64,000 nucleotides of DNA from Paraphysomonas bandaiensis (GCA_965644295.1 CBFFRP010000296.1:62001-126000), one strand, 5' to 3'. Counted from the first letter of the stretch, positions 21,827 through 33,496 are shown. Translations and numbers: made by a program. The notes: a model not told the origin generated them from the letters alone.

Positions 21827-23971
21827 ATGCGCGCAGTCATCATTGCAGTGTTGCTCTGGATATCTCCGCACGCCGTTAAAGGCGAGGCAGATAATCCACA
21901 ATCTGATATGATATCCTCTGATACATCTCACACTGGTGGCTATGTATATCATCTAACACATGACAGTCAGAATGTACCACTGAATAGGGAACCTGAATGG
22001 GGAAGGTCTAATGATGAGCGCATATTGTGGTATCGCCGACGGAGACGACCAACACCCAAGCCTACAAGAAAGAAGAGGAGGAGGCGGCGACCAACCCCAG
22101 AACCTACTCCAGTCCCCACTCCTCGTCCAACCATTCCATTCCTTGAAGGACCAACACGAGTGCCCACCTCCACACCTACTTCGGTGCCGACATCAATTCC
22201 GACAGCGGTACCAACTTCTCACCCTACTGCTCTTCCGACGTCAGTACCTACATCACTTCCCACATCTCTACCGACATCAGTACCTACATCTGTGCCCACA
22301 CCAGTTCCGACATCAGTACCAACCTCCACACCTACTGCGGCTCCAACATCATCGAGCACACCTGAACCCACAGCGAAACCAACCAGAAGAAGACGCAAGC
22401 GCCGCCCCACTCCGAAGCCCACTAGAAAGAAGCGCAGAAATCGTACCCCTAGGCCAACAAGGTTCCGAAAGAAGAGACAGCCAACACCCAAGCCTACAAG
22501 AAAGAAGAGGAGGAGGCGGCGACCAACCCCAGAACCTACTCCAGTCCCTACTCCTCGTCCAACCATTCCATTCCTTGAGGGACCAACACGAGTGCCCACC
22601 TCCACACCTACTTCGGTGCCGACTTCAATTCCGACAGCGGTACCAACTTCTCACCCTACTGCTCTTCCGACGTCAGTACCTACATCTGTTCCTACCTCTA
22701 GCCCGACTCGTGTACCGACATCACTTCCCACATCTCTTCCGACATCGGTTCCTACGTCCAACCCGACTCGTGTACCGACATCACTTCCCACATCTCTTCC
22801 GACATCGGTTCCTACGTCCATTCCAACTTCATCTCCCACCTCCAATCCAACATCTCTGCCGACATCGGTTCCTACGTCTAACCCGACTCGTGTACCGACA
22901 TCACTTCCCACATCGGTTCCTACGTCCAACCCGACATCACTGCCGACATCGGTTCCTACGTCCAACCCGACTCGTGTACCGACATCACTTCCCACATCTT
23001 TTCCGACATCGGTTCCTACGTCTAACCCGACTCGTGTACCGACATCACTTCCCACATCGGTTCCTACGTCCAACCCGACTCGTGTACCGACATCACTTCC
23101 CACATCTCTTCCGACATCGGTTCCTACGTCCAACCCGACATCACTGCCGACATCACTTCCCACATCTCTTCCGACATCGGTTCCGACGTCCAACCCGACT
23201 CGTGTACCGACATCACTTCCCACATCTCTTCCGACATCGGTTCCTACGTCTAACCCGACTCGTGTACCGACGTCACTTCCCACATCTCTTCCGACATCTG
23301 TTCCTACGTCCAACCCGACTCGTGTACCGACATCACTTCCCACATCACTTCCGACATCGGTTCCTACGTCTAACCCGACTCGTGTACCGACATCACTTCC
23401 CACATCTCTTCCGACATCTGTTCCTACGTCTAACCCGACTCGTGTACCGACATCACTTCCCACATCTCTTCCGACATCGGTTCCGACATCTGAATCTTCT
23501 CCGGCACCATCACCTAAGCCAACTCGACGTCGGAAAAAGAGACGGCCAACACCCAAGCCTACAAGAAAGAAGAGGAGGAGGCGGCGACCAACCCCAGAAC
23601 CTACTCCAGTCCCCACTCCTCGTCCAACCATTCCATTCCTTGAAGGACCAACACGAGTGCCCACCTCCACACCTACTTCGGTGCCGACATCAATTCCGAC
23701 AGCGGTACCAACTTCTCACCCTACTGCTCTTCCGACGTCAGTACCTACATCACTTCCCACATCTCTACCGACATCAGTACCTACATCTGTGCCCACACCA
23801 GTTCCGACATCAGTACCAACCTCCACACCTACTGCGGCTCCAACATCATCGAACACACCTGAACCCACAGCGAAACCAACCAGAAGAAGACGCAAGCGCC
23901 GCCCCACTCCGAAGCCCACTAGAAAGAAGCGCCGCCGCCGCCGACGGCCTTCTCCAGTCCCGTCGCCTTGA
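21827..23971 (+). CDS. Secreted Arg/Lys-rich PTSxPTS-repeat protein, short paralogue
   Basis: Single exon, 714 residues. A signal peptide (MRAVIIAVLLWISPHAVKG) is followed by a unique 50-residue linker and two copies of the basic module (RKKRRRRRPTPEPTP with PTIPFLEGPTRVPTS). Next come about 260 residues of 20-residue repeats of the type RVPTSLPTSLPTSVPTSNPT, a third basic module and the C-terminal end RRRRPSPVPSP. It differs from the minus-strand paralogue in repeat content: the units here carry an Arg (NPTRVPTS) and are Leu/Val-rich, while the other is Ile/Phe-rich. No hydrophobic anchor follows, so it is probably fully secreted. A cell-wall or extracellular-matrix role is inferred from composition only. 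Confidence 0.85.
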   Translation: MRAVIIAVLLWISPHAVKGEADNPQSDMISSDTSHTGGYVYHLTHDSQNVPLNREPEWGRSNDERILWYRRRRRPTPKPTRKKRRRRRPTPEPTPVPTPRPTIPFLEGPTRVPTSTPTSVPTSIPTAVPTSHPTALPTSVPTSLPTSLPTSVPTSVPTPVPTSVPTSTPTAAPTSSSTPEPTAKPTRRRRKRRPTPKPTRKKRRNRTPRPTRFRKKRQPTPKPTRKKRRRRRPTPEPTPVPTPRPTIPFLEGPTRVPTSTPTSVPTSIPTAVPTSHPTALPTSVPTSVPTSSPTRVPTSLPTSLPTSVPTSNPTRVPTSLPTSLPTSVPTSIPTSSPTSNPTSLPTSVPTSNPTRVPTSLPTSVPTSNPTSLPTSVPTSNPTRVPTSLPTSFPTSVPTSNPTRVPTSLPTSVPTSNPTRVPTSLPTSLPTSVPTSNPTSLPTSLPTSLPTSVPTSNPTRVPTSLPTSLPTSVPTSNPTRVPTSLPTSLPTSVPTSNPTRVPTSLPTSLPTSVPTSNPTRVPTSLPTSLPTSVPTSNPTRVPTSLPTSLPTSVPTSESSPAPSPKPTRRRKKRRPTPKPTRKKRRRRRPTPEPTPVPTPRPTIPFLEGPTRVPTSTPTSVPTSIPTAVPTSHPTALPTSVPTSLPTSLPTSVPTSVPTPVPTSVPTSTPTAAPTSSNTPEPTAKPTRRRRKRRPTPKPTRKKRRRRRRPSPVPSP
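22690..23500. repeat. 60-bp coding tandem array (RVPTSLPTS)
   Basis: Units of 60 bp, most regular at 23160-23480, where 'gtaccgacatcacttcccac' recurs every 60 bases with only scattered substitutions. Earlier units (22690-23160) include deletions that shorten the period by multiples of 15 bp, so the frame is kept. Confidence 0.9.
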
Positions 23972-25560
23972 GAGACCCATGTTGTAGGTCACAGCCGCTA
24001 GCTGTTTTAGGTAGCACACGATTGCTGTTTGCACTTTCGAATTGTTATCATCACTCTATTCCATTGTCGATTTGTCTTTTTAAACACTGACGTGCAACGT
24101 TTTTCTACTACGCAGTGATATGAGAGTATATTACCAGTGTGATAGTGAATCGAAGTGGCTAATGTTTGAATAATCCTAATAATTGATATGTTGCAATTTG
24201 GTTTAGTGAGTTGCGGTTTGTGTGCGTAAAACTGTTTTCTTATAAGCCACGAGTGTGTTGTATTGAGTACTACTATTTTGAGCAATTCAAAGCTTTACTT
24301 TAAGAGGTTTGAATTACAACCCTTGCTTGAATGATACAGTAGTTAGACACCAGATTTGCGTACCATTAACTGTATCGCAAATTAAATTAATTGTTTAAAA
24401 AATGGTAATAGCAACATATTATATATTATATATATGATCACTAATAAATGTCGCCAACTAATTCGCTGGCTTCATGTATAGCATCTTAAAGCTGTATAGC
24501 CACTGATCATAGGTACAATTCAAGTATTTGTTAGCATATAGATGTATGTACACAGGTACTTTATCATTGTTAGTCATAACTGTGTGAGAGTATAAGAGTC
24601 AGTATACACTTTAATCTCTGCGCTCAAAAGTATTACCATGTCGAAGATCGTTGGCAATATACCAGAAAAAGCACCTTCATAACGATCATATAGTATAGTA
24701 TATATATATATAGTATGTAGCCACTATTTCGGAACGAGTTTTTAACGCCTATAGCTAAAAATAAAAGACTTTCAATATATATATAGTATATAGCATCGGC
24801 TGATTGCAGATATTTGCTTAGTGGGATGTGAGTGTTTTTGAGTTGGTTGAAGCAACGCACAAGCTTGCGGTTCTTAAAAACCAAATATTCAGCAGTAGTT
24901 GCTTTTGATACAATATAGTAGTAAGTGAGAGTGGGATGCCATAAAATTACCACACCGCAGTGGTAAACTGAAATGTTAAGCTTACGGTAGAGTTTGAAAA
25001 TTCAAGTATATTGGCTTAAACGATGTTGTGTATCCGTTGTTATAATATCACGACCTGTACTATGAGTGCAAGAGTAAACTCATACAGAGGAACAGTAGTG
25101 TGTGTGTGTGTAACAATACTAGAATTGTATCATTGATGAATGGCAGTACTTATTATCTTCAGGATGGCATCGTGTATGAACTAATTTTTTCCTATTAGAG
25201 GAACTACGAAACGGGGTTTGAAAATGAAAATACAGAAAATTTCCAGTCGGGAAGGTCCAATTATAGTGAATGAATGGATAAGTGTGAACACAAAATACAA
25301 CGAAAACCACGCCAAGTCACATGCGGGTTGGTGTGACAACGTTCACGATGCTTTAACTAAAAAAATGATCCCTTGGATGGGTATACGTCAAGTGAGAAAG
25401 GTTCCGTCTCGTGCCTGGAAAAATGTGAACAAGCACTATATATATTTAAAATTAATTCTGACTCCTAAATGCCTATTCCCATCTATAGATAGCCTGTTTT
25501 TATAATGCGATTGATATAAAAGACATCTTCCTTTGATAATATTATAGTATATATATGCGA
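23972..25560. other. AT-rich intergenic DNA with microsatellites
   Basis: No supported gene. It contains (TA)n-like tracts near 24420 and 24700-24800, a (GT)n run near 25100, and near 24745-24790 a short match to the R1 end ('aacgcctatagctaaaaataa', compare 60666-60695). Confidence 0.5.
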
Positions 25561-25565
25561 TTGTA

Positions 25566-25940
25566 AAGCTGTAGAGCATTATATACAATCCACACTCATA
25601 CAACAAATGCAAGAACTGGTGTGGCTTCGGTGGGTGTAAAGGAGCTCGGAATCGTGGTAGCGAAGCCGACTCCATTCTTTATGGATAGCTAGAGTGCAAA
25701 GGATCTTTCCGAGAATCCAGTGTATCATAAGAGGTTGAAGCATATTGACATCAAGTGTATAAGAGAGCATGTTAGTGGAAACTTTCTACACCAAAGTTGA
25801 TTCATGTATCTACGGGTGATATGGTGGCCGATATTTTTACAAAGGCATTGTCCACGAAGATTTTCAGCCGTCATGAGAAAACGATTACCGGGGTTAAGAA
25901 GAGCGTGTCAACTAGAGTGGAGGAGCAGCAGAAGAAATGA
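25566..25940 (+). pseudogene. Ty1/Copia RNase H and Gag-Pol C-terminal relic
   Basis: Read with frame changes and stops, the plus strand gives the end of a Copia polyprotein. 'QELVWLR' is the RNase H block, 'ENPVYHKRLKHIDIK' with 'IREHV' is the conserved NPxxHxRxKHIDxxxHxxRE block, and 'VSTGDMVADIFTKALS' is the C-terminal signature. The reading frame ends near 25940. Several in-frame stops between the blocks show that it is dead. Confidence 0.8.
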
Positions 25941-26132
25941 CCCCGAAGAGGTTAAAGGTGTGTTTTAGTGGGTGAAAATCCCACATAACTGTATATTTAG
26001 TTGACACTGCTAGTTACACATGTATGTATCTTTAAAAGATTTCACATCTATTTTACCTATGGGACAAGATAGTCCTAGCATAAAGTTTACTGTAACAGTG
26101 ATCACTGCTGTTTCGTCTCACTGCATTCTACA

Positions 26133-26400
26133 TTGAGCGGGAGTATTAGAATATGGATCTTATTCTAGTATATATTCAGTATGTCACTTGTGAAGACAAT
26201 GTACGAGAATACAGTAAAATATAGTGATGTAAAATGCTGTGATGATATTGAGAAACTGAAATAGTTTGATCTTTCAAGATATGCTTAAGTAACGAGAGGC
26301 ATATTATGTAGGATATTAAGCGTGGAACAAAATGAGTTTGTGTTGTTTATCACAACTTTGTGTAAACGATATTAATAAATCTATCTAGTCTTACGACAAA
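26133..26400 (+). mobile_element. Polypurine tract and 3' LTR of the Copia relic
   Basis: Downstream of the polyprotein end, 'attgagcgggag' directly precedes 'tattagaatatgg', the layout of a Copia polypurine tract followed by a 3' LTR. The LTR probably extends to around 26400. Its outer end and the matching 5' LTR were not found in this window, so the element is truncated on its left side. Confidence 0.5.
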
Positions 26401-27205
26401 TTCTCTCTGTGATCTAATTAACTATGAGCAATTTCCAACAGTTCAGTTATATCAAACTTTGATACAATCCACTAACTTACAAAAGTAATGATGTAACCGC
26501 TACAAAGATTTACAACTGCTCGCACAAATGTAGGTACATTGAAGTTTTTGGACATTGAAGTTTTTGTATTCAAGAGTTGTATATAATACAAGGACAGGTG
26601 GTGAATGGAGATGAATCGGAATGATGGTATAAATAATTACAGGCGTCCATAGCATTATGTTTAATAGCTAGCAGTAATATATAGCTATACATAACCACAG
26701 CCTTATACATCACGCAGTATCACAGCAACGTGCATCATGCGGCAACCACTACTGCTGGACCCTAATAGCAGCAAGTGGCTAATCTGAAAGCAACATAGAA
26801 GTACTATTTCGCAGTACGTACATTCGCTTCGCTGTTGTCAGTTTATGTGCGTTGCGTAGGACATCCACCAATCAAGTACGTACCTAGCAGTTAATAACTC
26901 GACATGCGTCATTTCATGGCTCAATCATAAACAAAACTTCAAAGAATTTAAGACTTTGGCTTCTCAAACAAGATCTATGCGTTTATAAGTGAGATAAGAA
27001 AAAACTTAATCATCGTGAATATATATTGTTTTTACACATTTAGCTTTAGTGCCATTTAAACACTTACGTGTCGCTGCTCTACTATAATAGTGACAGAACT
27101 TTCCTGACCACTTTTAATACGTATAGCGGAATGTTTATTTCATATTATGAACACGCTATTAATATGAATAAACATGCAATATTCATATACACAGTCCACA
27201 GAACC
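26401..27205. other. 3' flank of the FG-GAP gene
   Basis: AT-rich DNA without a supported gene or clear repeat; the part close to 27205 must include the 3' UTR of the minus-strand FG-GAP gene. Confidence 0.4.
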
Positions 27206-29587
27206 CTAATATCGAAACGCTCGCTGTGTACTGGGTGAACCACTGACCACTTCAGCGGTGTCTTGTCCATGTGGATGTCTGGGAGAATATTGATTGACCT
27301 GACTGTAGCTTCGTGGGTTAGGTGGTGGGTTTTCATTTCCATGCTCTGGAGCTGATGACCGCTGAGTATAGGAAACAGGGCCTCTCTGCTGCATATATTT
27401 GGCGGTCTTAGAGGTCTTTGGACGACGATTTGAAGACTGCACAGGCAACTGTTGAGGAATCACCGATGAACCTGATGATTGAATGCTATGGGTACTCTCA
27501 CGACTGGGCCCCGCAGAACTATTCGTTCGACCAGACATATAGGCAGTAGGAACATGCCCATGATTGGACCTGTCCGATGGCCGCAGTGGATGGCGACTAT
27601 TGGCATCCATAGTGTCTACACTGCTAGAACTCACATCTAAACCGTTCGGCTTGTCAACATTGAAGAGAGAAGATAGCTGAATCTTTCCATCCAGTCCACC
27701 GTTATCCACATACCAGCGACCGAGCTTCATTGAAGCGTAACCGGCAGCGATAAGCACAGCAGTAATGATAATAAAAGCCGATATCCACATTCCTGCTATG
27801 GCTCCTGTTTCAGACATGTCCACTTTCGAGGACGACGGTTTCACAATCTGCACAGCGTCGAATATATACGCCGCACCAGTGCCTATGTTCATTCCACCTT
27901 TGAATCCAGTAAGAAACCCCCCAATCAATGCAGTGTCACCATAGAGAGACACACTCGACCCGAAATAATCACCATTTCCACCGAATCGATCATAAATATT
28001 GGTCTCCTTGACCCACTCCTTCATATACAATGGACCCTTGTAGACCGGTGAATCGCTATTAACTTTTCCGGTCGAATTAAATACAAGGAGCTCGGCCCGA
28101 CCTCTAGAGGTAGGAGGAGGAAATGTACCCACCAGCACATGCTTGTCTGAAACCGCCGTAGTGTATCCAAACATTTCATTCGAATTGCTACCATACTTCT
28201 TTGACATAAGCATCCAGTAATTGCCATCTTTGTCTATCGTATATTCATACGACCGAATGCGCCAAACATTGTGCCTATGCTCCTCCGGACCGCCCTGTAG
28301 AGACCTGCGCTCGGAGTTAATTCTACTTCGAGGCATACTTTTCTCTCGAGGAGGGAGATTAATACCCTTGGATTTTGCAATCTGCTCAGTAGACATATCT
28401 TCAAGCTTCACGTCTCCATTATGGTGTTCATGTTCTTCTGGATGGTCGTCGGGGTGACTAGGTGTCCACGTGGACCACACATCTCCGTACGGAAGAAGCG
28501 ACATGATCAAAACTGCCCCAGGCGTTGCGCCATAATCATTGTCAAAAGGCGAACCGGCGACCACAGTGAGGGTGGTTTCGTTGATAACAGAAACACTGGA
28601 GCCGAATTTGTCGCCAGCGTAGTACTGTAGATCATTTTGCACATGTAGAATTTCAACATACTCCCAGGAAGTGTAAGTATGGGGAGGTTCACCCTGAAGA
28701 CTCCTCTGTTGCTCCTCACCATCGGCATCTACTTTCAGTTTTCTATGATGCTCGCAGCCACTGGGCATATCTTCTGGGGGGCCTTCATGCGGACATTCTT
28801 TTTCTACGGGCTCAAGATGGAACAGAAAGACCGACTCCTGACCAGGAGCACCGACAGCCACCGCATTTCCATAACCCGCAACAGACCACCCAAAGTACCC
28901 ATTTTGATAGGGCTCAGAAGGTTGCATTACAACCGTTTCATACCAGGAACTTCCAGAACTCGTAAAAATAAAAACTGACCCGGATCCCTCCATATGGTCA
29001 TCATGGTTATGCCCATATGCCCCAACGACGATGGCATGGGCATACTTTCCGTGTCCATGAACAATAGCGACGCTAAAACCAAAGAAATCTCCAGCTCGAG
29101 GATTACTTGGTACAAGTTCCTCGGAATACTTCAAGAACTCATCACCGACGGAGTAAAATACATAAGCCTTTCCGCTGTTGTAGCCATACGAGTCGTCTTT
29201 TGGAGCCCCGATAACTGCGGCACCCTGAGACAGGCTTAGACTCTCACCAAAACCATCTTCATCCTGGTACGAAGCTAATATTAATCCAGTATCTACCCAC
29301 TTCCTATCATCCGTTTGCTTGAACACAAAGACAAGCCCATCATCATCAGCAGACCCAGAGGTAGTAACTGCTCTCTTCTTCGCACTTACAATACACGTAC
29401 TACCCCATATAGACACTGCACGACCAAACTGATCCCCGCTAACTAAATCAACAGTTTCAACTTCAAGAGGAAGAGGTACAGTAGAGTTGCTTAAACCGAC
29501 ATACACTTCAGTTGATTTCGATCCATAAACATGAGTCACCACACCCAACACAACGGCTCCGTAGAGCAATACAAATAATGCCTGCAT
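27206..29587 (-). CDS. FG-GAP (integrin-alpha-like) type I membrane protein
   Basis: Single exon, 793 residues. A signal peptide (MQALFVLLYGAVVLGVVTHVYG) leads into an ectodomain of FG-GAP repeats. Motifs such as GDQFGRAVSI, DGFGESLSL, GDFFGFSVAI, GYFGWSVAGYGN, GDKFGSSVSV, EMFGYTTAV and GDYFGSSVSLYGDTALIGG mark about seven blades, as in the integrin alpha beta-propeller. The middle has inserts rich in His, Pro, Glu and Arg, twice containing 'RSLQG'. One membrane segment lies at about residues 592-615 (AGMWISAFIIITAVLIAAGYA). The tail of about 175 residues is Ser/Pro/Gln-rich and disordered. The family usually mediates extracellular protein binding or adhesion; the ligand is unknown. No integrin tail motif is seen. 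Fairly sure of architecture, not of role. Confidence 0.88.
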   Translation of the reverse strand: MQALFVLLYGAVVLGVVTHVYGSKSTEVYVGLSNSTVPLPLEVETVDLVSGDQFGRAVSIWGSTCIVSAKKRAVTTSGSADDDGLVFVFKQTDDRKWVDTGLILASYQDEDGFGESLSLSQGAAVIGAPKDDSYGYNSGKAYVFYSVGDEFLKYSEELVPSNPRAGDFFGFSVAIVHGHGKYAHAIVVGAYGHNHDDHMEGSGSVFIFTSSGSSWYETVVMQPSEPYQNGYFGWSVAGYGNAVAVGAPGQESVFLFHLEPVEKECPHEGPPEDMPSGCEHHRKLKVDADGEEQQRSLQGEPPHTYTSWEYVEILHVQNDLQYYAGDKFGSSVSVINETTLTVVAGSPFDNDYGATPGAVLIMSLLPYGDVWSTWTPSHPDDHPEEHEHHNGDVKLEDMSTEQIAKSKGINLPPREKSMPRSRINSERRSLQGGPEEHRHNVWRIRSYEYTIDKDGNYWMLMSKKYGSNSNEMFGYTTAVSDKHVLVGTFPPPTSRGRAELLVFNSTGKVNSDSPVYKGPLYMKEWVKETNIYDRFGGNGDYFGSSVSLYGDTALIGGFLTGFKGGMNIGTGAAYIFDAVQIVKPSSSKVDMSETGAIAGMWISAFIIITAVLIAAGYASMKLGRWYVDNGGLDGKIQLSSLFNVDKPNGLDVSSSSVDTMDANSRHPLRPSDRSNHGHVPTAYMSGRTNSSAGPSRESTHSIQSSGSSVIPQQLPVQSSNRRPKTSKTAKYMQQRGPVSYTQRSSAPEHGNENPPPNPRSYSQVNQYSPRHPHGQDTAEVVSGSPSTQRAFRY

Positions 29588-31899
29588 ACCTTACACCTAC
29601 TAGATCATTAACTGCATTCCCTCTCGAACACTGTGGCTTCTGTACGCTGCTATGTATGCCAGGGGTAGTTCTGGTCCACACACGGCCGTATATCACCCGA
29701 AATTTTCAAAAAATTCAACCATATCTTGAATGGTCACTATACTGTTAGGTCATTTTCTGTTACAAGGGTAAGCATTTTTTTGGTAAGCATCCAATTTCAG
29801 TTCCGTGGTAAGGATTTTTGATGCCCATATATGACCACATGTGACATATGCACATTACATCATCATTACATCATCATCGGTATACAGGATGTTTCATTAT
29901 TCTGATACAGAGAGCTTAGTAGATGCTTGAACACATGATTGTGACTCGGCCAATAGGAGACTTTTTAGTTTGCGCTTTATGGACGTGGCGCGCTTGTAAA
30001 CACGCTGTTCCTGGTGTTGCCGACCACATGTGTATATTTTTTAATTTTGTGTCAAGAAAAAAGAGACAATCCTCGAACTGATGCATACATAGATACATAC
30101 ACGACTTAATTCCAACACCACAACTAGCCACAACATACACCAATACTATCAGAGACACACACACTATCTTTACAATGGAGTATATCAACGTTATATGCAG
30201 CCATTTTTACCATCACACCCTGCCTGCGTCTCGAGTGATAAGACAGAGGTGCACTGTGTCCTCATGAGGACTATCGATCGCTATATGCAGAGCAGTGGGA
30301 TACATTAACCACTACCGAGAGTCTATATTCCAATTACTACTGCAGACAAAGCGTTTGGAGAGGTGAGAGGGTGTGGGAGGGGTCACGTATAATCTCTGTG
30401 GCTTGGATTCTGTGGCGGTCAGTATTGACCAGAGAGAGTAGGGGTTTATATAGTGCTTATATTTACCAGAAAGTTGAAATGCGTCTACATAATATGTCAT
30501 GGCGATGGGTGGAGGGCATTGTAGGCCATATCAATCACTTAAATTAGATTTAAGTGTACCACTACTATCCGTAGAAATTATGTGGACATGCTACCTTGTC
30601 ACCAGCCGAGTTAGTTTATCAGTGCCGGAACCGACTTATCGAGTAAAAGATAAGCGATATTTATTTGGTAGAAAGAGCTTTGGCACTTTCTGGGCTTCCT
30701 TGTGCGTTGTACAATGATTAATGTTGCAATTGCCCTTTATTAGCTTGTGTGTTGCAGACACCCCATGTTAGGGTGCTGTAGGGTCACAGCAAGCAGTGTT
30801 CACTCATGTCATATATATACGAGCGTTCTGAATGTGTGTATATCTGTGTGTTGAAAGCAGATGTTAATAATAATATGATAACATGTATAAGTATTAGTCA
30901 TAGTAAAGTAGTTATATATGTAGATCTTAAATACAACGATTGGCAATATGTGTTTACAAGAAGTAGAGGTATAAGGTATACGTTTGCTTATCACACAAGT
31001 GTCTAAATCTAAACTACGAAGGAGTACAGTAGCTGATTTTATTGACAGAAGTAGTGTATTATTCCAAGTTACATGTGGGCTAGCATCGAACTATTTGCTG
31101 GAATAATTATAGCATAATTGGGCAGTATACTATCAAAACACACACATATCGGCATGAATTATAAGCAAATATTAGTTAAGTGGTTATGTAGTTTCAAAAC
31201 GACAATCAATAGACGATAGCTACCTAGGAATTATAATCGCACTACCAGTACTCTCACCACTAAGCATATTATATGTATCATTGTAGGTAGTACCCATATC
31301 GTAAATATAAGGGAAACGTACACACATGTGCATACAAAAGTATATACAAGGCTTGAGAATAGCCAACAAAGACTAGACATGTACAAACATTCAACAATCA
31401 TTAACAAGCACTTTGTTTTGGCATCGAGCTAAAGGGTTTTGTTATCATGAGGTCAATGATACTATTCAAAAGCACACCTGATGTGAAATATACGTCTAAC
31501 TTCTTCGATATTAGTCCAACCACCAGCCTTCAGACATTTCTCGTTACCCTCCTCTTTCAGCTCCTTCTTATATGTGCGGTTCCTGCGTTCGCCTAGACCT
31601 CTTACCGGAGTGGTAATCTTCCTCCTCGTAATCTGTGCTTTTTCACTTCGACATATATGTTTAATCGTATGCTATATTTATTATGATATGTGATTTGAAT
31701 TTCTAAAATGCATTTACAGTAAGAATTTTGCCCCAAAATATGCAGCCGATAAGCGCGTAAAAACACCCGTAATCTAGGAGCACGACTTCAAGAGCTCAAG
31801 TTGAAAAATTTCAAATACATGGAACTAATTTGTACTTAGCCCGCATGTTATTTGATATGTTGCTACAAGAATTTCCGGAGATGTATCTTTGAATGTAAT
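29588..31899. other. Long intergenic region, no supported gene
   Basis: About 2.3 kb with only short open frames lacking domains. It contains the upstream region of the FG-GAP gene. I looked for tRNA-like cloverleaf signals (TTCRA box) and found none that hold up. Confidence 0.45.
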
Positions 31900-32170
31900 C
31901 ATTGTTGTCAGTGCAAATTTGAGAAGGTAGTGGCTAAAACATCAGGGGAACGAAGAGAAAGAGCGGTTATACATCTGCACCTGGATTCATCAATTGACGC
32001 TATTAAACCCGACAGCAGTTACGACAACAAAAAAAGTAAACTAACTCACTGCACACAGCGTGTTTTGGACAGCCAGTGCCGAGGTCAGCACCTATGAGTA
32101 CTTGCTTCATATCGAATATCGAAGAAAAATCATGAATTGTTGAAAGGCTCTTTAGTTGTGTGATGTTGAA
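31900..32170 (+). pseudogene. hAT transposase relic (internal segment)
   Basis: The plus-strand reading 'ERRERAVIHLHLDSSIDAI' followed by 'CTQRVLDS' matches, block for block, the minus-strand reading 'NERRAVRHLQLDSSMEVG' with 'FAQRVLDS' at 59740-59550 inside the intact-ended hAT element. It is therefore a fragment of the same hAT family, here in the opposite orientation to the C-terminal fragment at 32745-32948. Confidence 0.5.
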
Positions 32171-32416
32171 TATGGATCTGTCAAATTTTGACATATCTGG
32201 ATGCTGAAATAGTAACTTAAGTAACTGAACTTAAATTCTACAATTATGATCACTATCACTTATCATTCATTGTGTTCGCCAAATTCATGCTATCGCAACT
32301 CTCAACTATCAATCAATTTTATATTATGATCTTTGAAAGTCACATCTTAAACATTTCATATATTTTCGTTTTGCTGCTATAATTACAATCATAACATTAG
32401 TTTTTATGATGCAGTT

Positions 32417-33496
32417 CAGGACCTGGTAACCGTTAATGACCCATTAACGGTAGTTTAGTTCCCGGCTATTATAATAGCTATTAATAGCTACTAACTTAAA
32501 GTAGATAGCATCACTCATATTATTGAACTACAACCAACTCCTACGTGCTACAACATCATAAATTTACTATATCTCCTATAATATCAATCAGTCAATATTG
32601 CACTAACTAACTAAAAGCTTAAATTAATACATATAATAGATAGTGTTGTGCTCCCTTAATTACTAATTTTTAGTTAAATAGCAGACTACAAATTTTAACT
32701 ACTTCTCGCTCTCTACTGGCACATCAGGATCTTCTTGCAGGGCTTCATGGAGGGTACGTATAAGCATCCCACAACATGTAATTGGCTCGTAGGAATAGCA
32801 ACGATTCTAGACGATATGTATTCATGTTTCTACGCTCAGGTGTCATAATCAACTTTGCACGACTAAAGAGCCTCTCAACAACTCTAGATTGTGCTTCAAT
32901 ATGTATGAAGCAGGCAGCGGTAGTTGGACTCATAGGTACCATTCTCATTGCAGTTAACCACTACTGTACTACTAAAGTCTAGAGTACGGTCACGATTCAA
33001 ATACCTTCGAACTACAGCTTTCAATTGCTTACAAACAGCAAAACTAACCAGAATCCTTTGCTTACGTCTAGAATTGTTGTTATTCATTCGAGTCAATTAC
33101 ATCTTGTGGGATTCTACTTCCCTGCACGAGGCCTTGGCAGAAGATCCCTATATAGAAGAAGACCCTGTTAAGCTTGACTCTAGTCCGACGTTGTGAAATG
33201 ACTTATGAGGTGTAGAATAAGTGGGAGGCTTTGTCGACGATGAAATACCACTACTCGTAATGTTGTTTTACTTATTCCGTGACGTAGAAGCCAGTCTGTA
33301 CCAGTCGAGAGCGAGAAGAATGGTGTGCAGTTACGATTTGTAGTCCAGTAGTCCATTATTTATCCTAAATAGTAATTAAGGTGGCACCGCATTATTTACT
33401 ATGAGCGATACTATCTAGTTAGTTATTGACGTTACAACTAATGGCCATTATAATTGCAGGACTCTGGGCACCCATAATGGGAATTATTAGGCCCTG
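32417..33496 (-). mobile_element. Degenerate hAT-family element, copy 1
   Basis: The left end 'caggacctggtaaccgttaa' and the right end, read in reverse complement as 'cagggcctaataattccc', resemble the ends of the better preserved copy at 58718-60037. Flanks (atgcagtt versus ccggaaat) do not form a target duplication, so the right boundary may be wrong or the element rearranged. Inside, 32745-32948 (-) reads the C-terminal hAT dimerisation block: 'SRVVERLFSRAKLIMTPERR' followed by 'MNTYRLESLLFLRAN'. No catalytic core is readable, so it is non-autonomous. Confidence 0.65.

Noticed and set aside
22011-23987. A 658-codon plus-strand frame over the short PTS gene
   Set aside because: Shifted frame of the 60-bp repeats; it begins inside the real gene and lacks its leader.
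30200-30300. A possible tRNA or structured RNA around 'tctcgagtgataagacagag'
   Set aside because: No consistent acceptor stem or TTCRA box could be paired.
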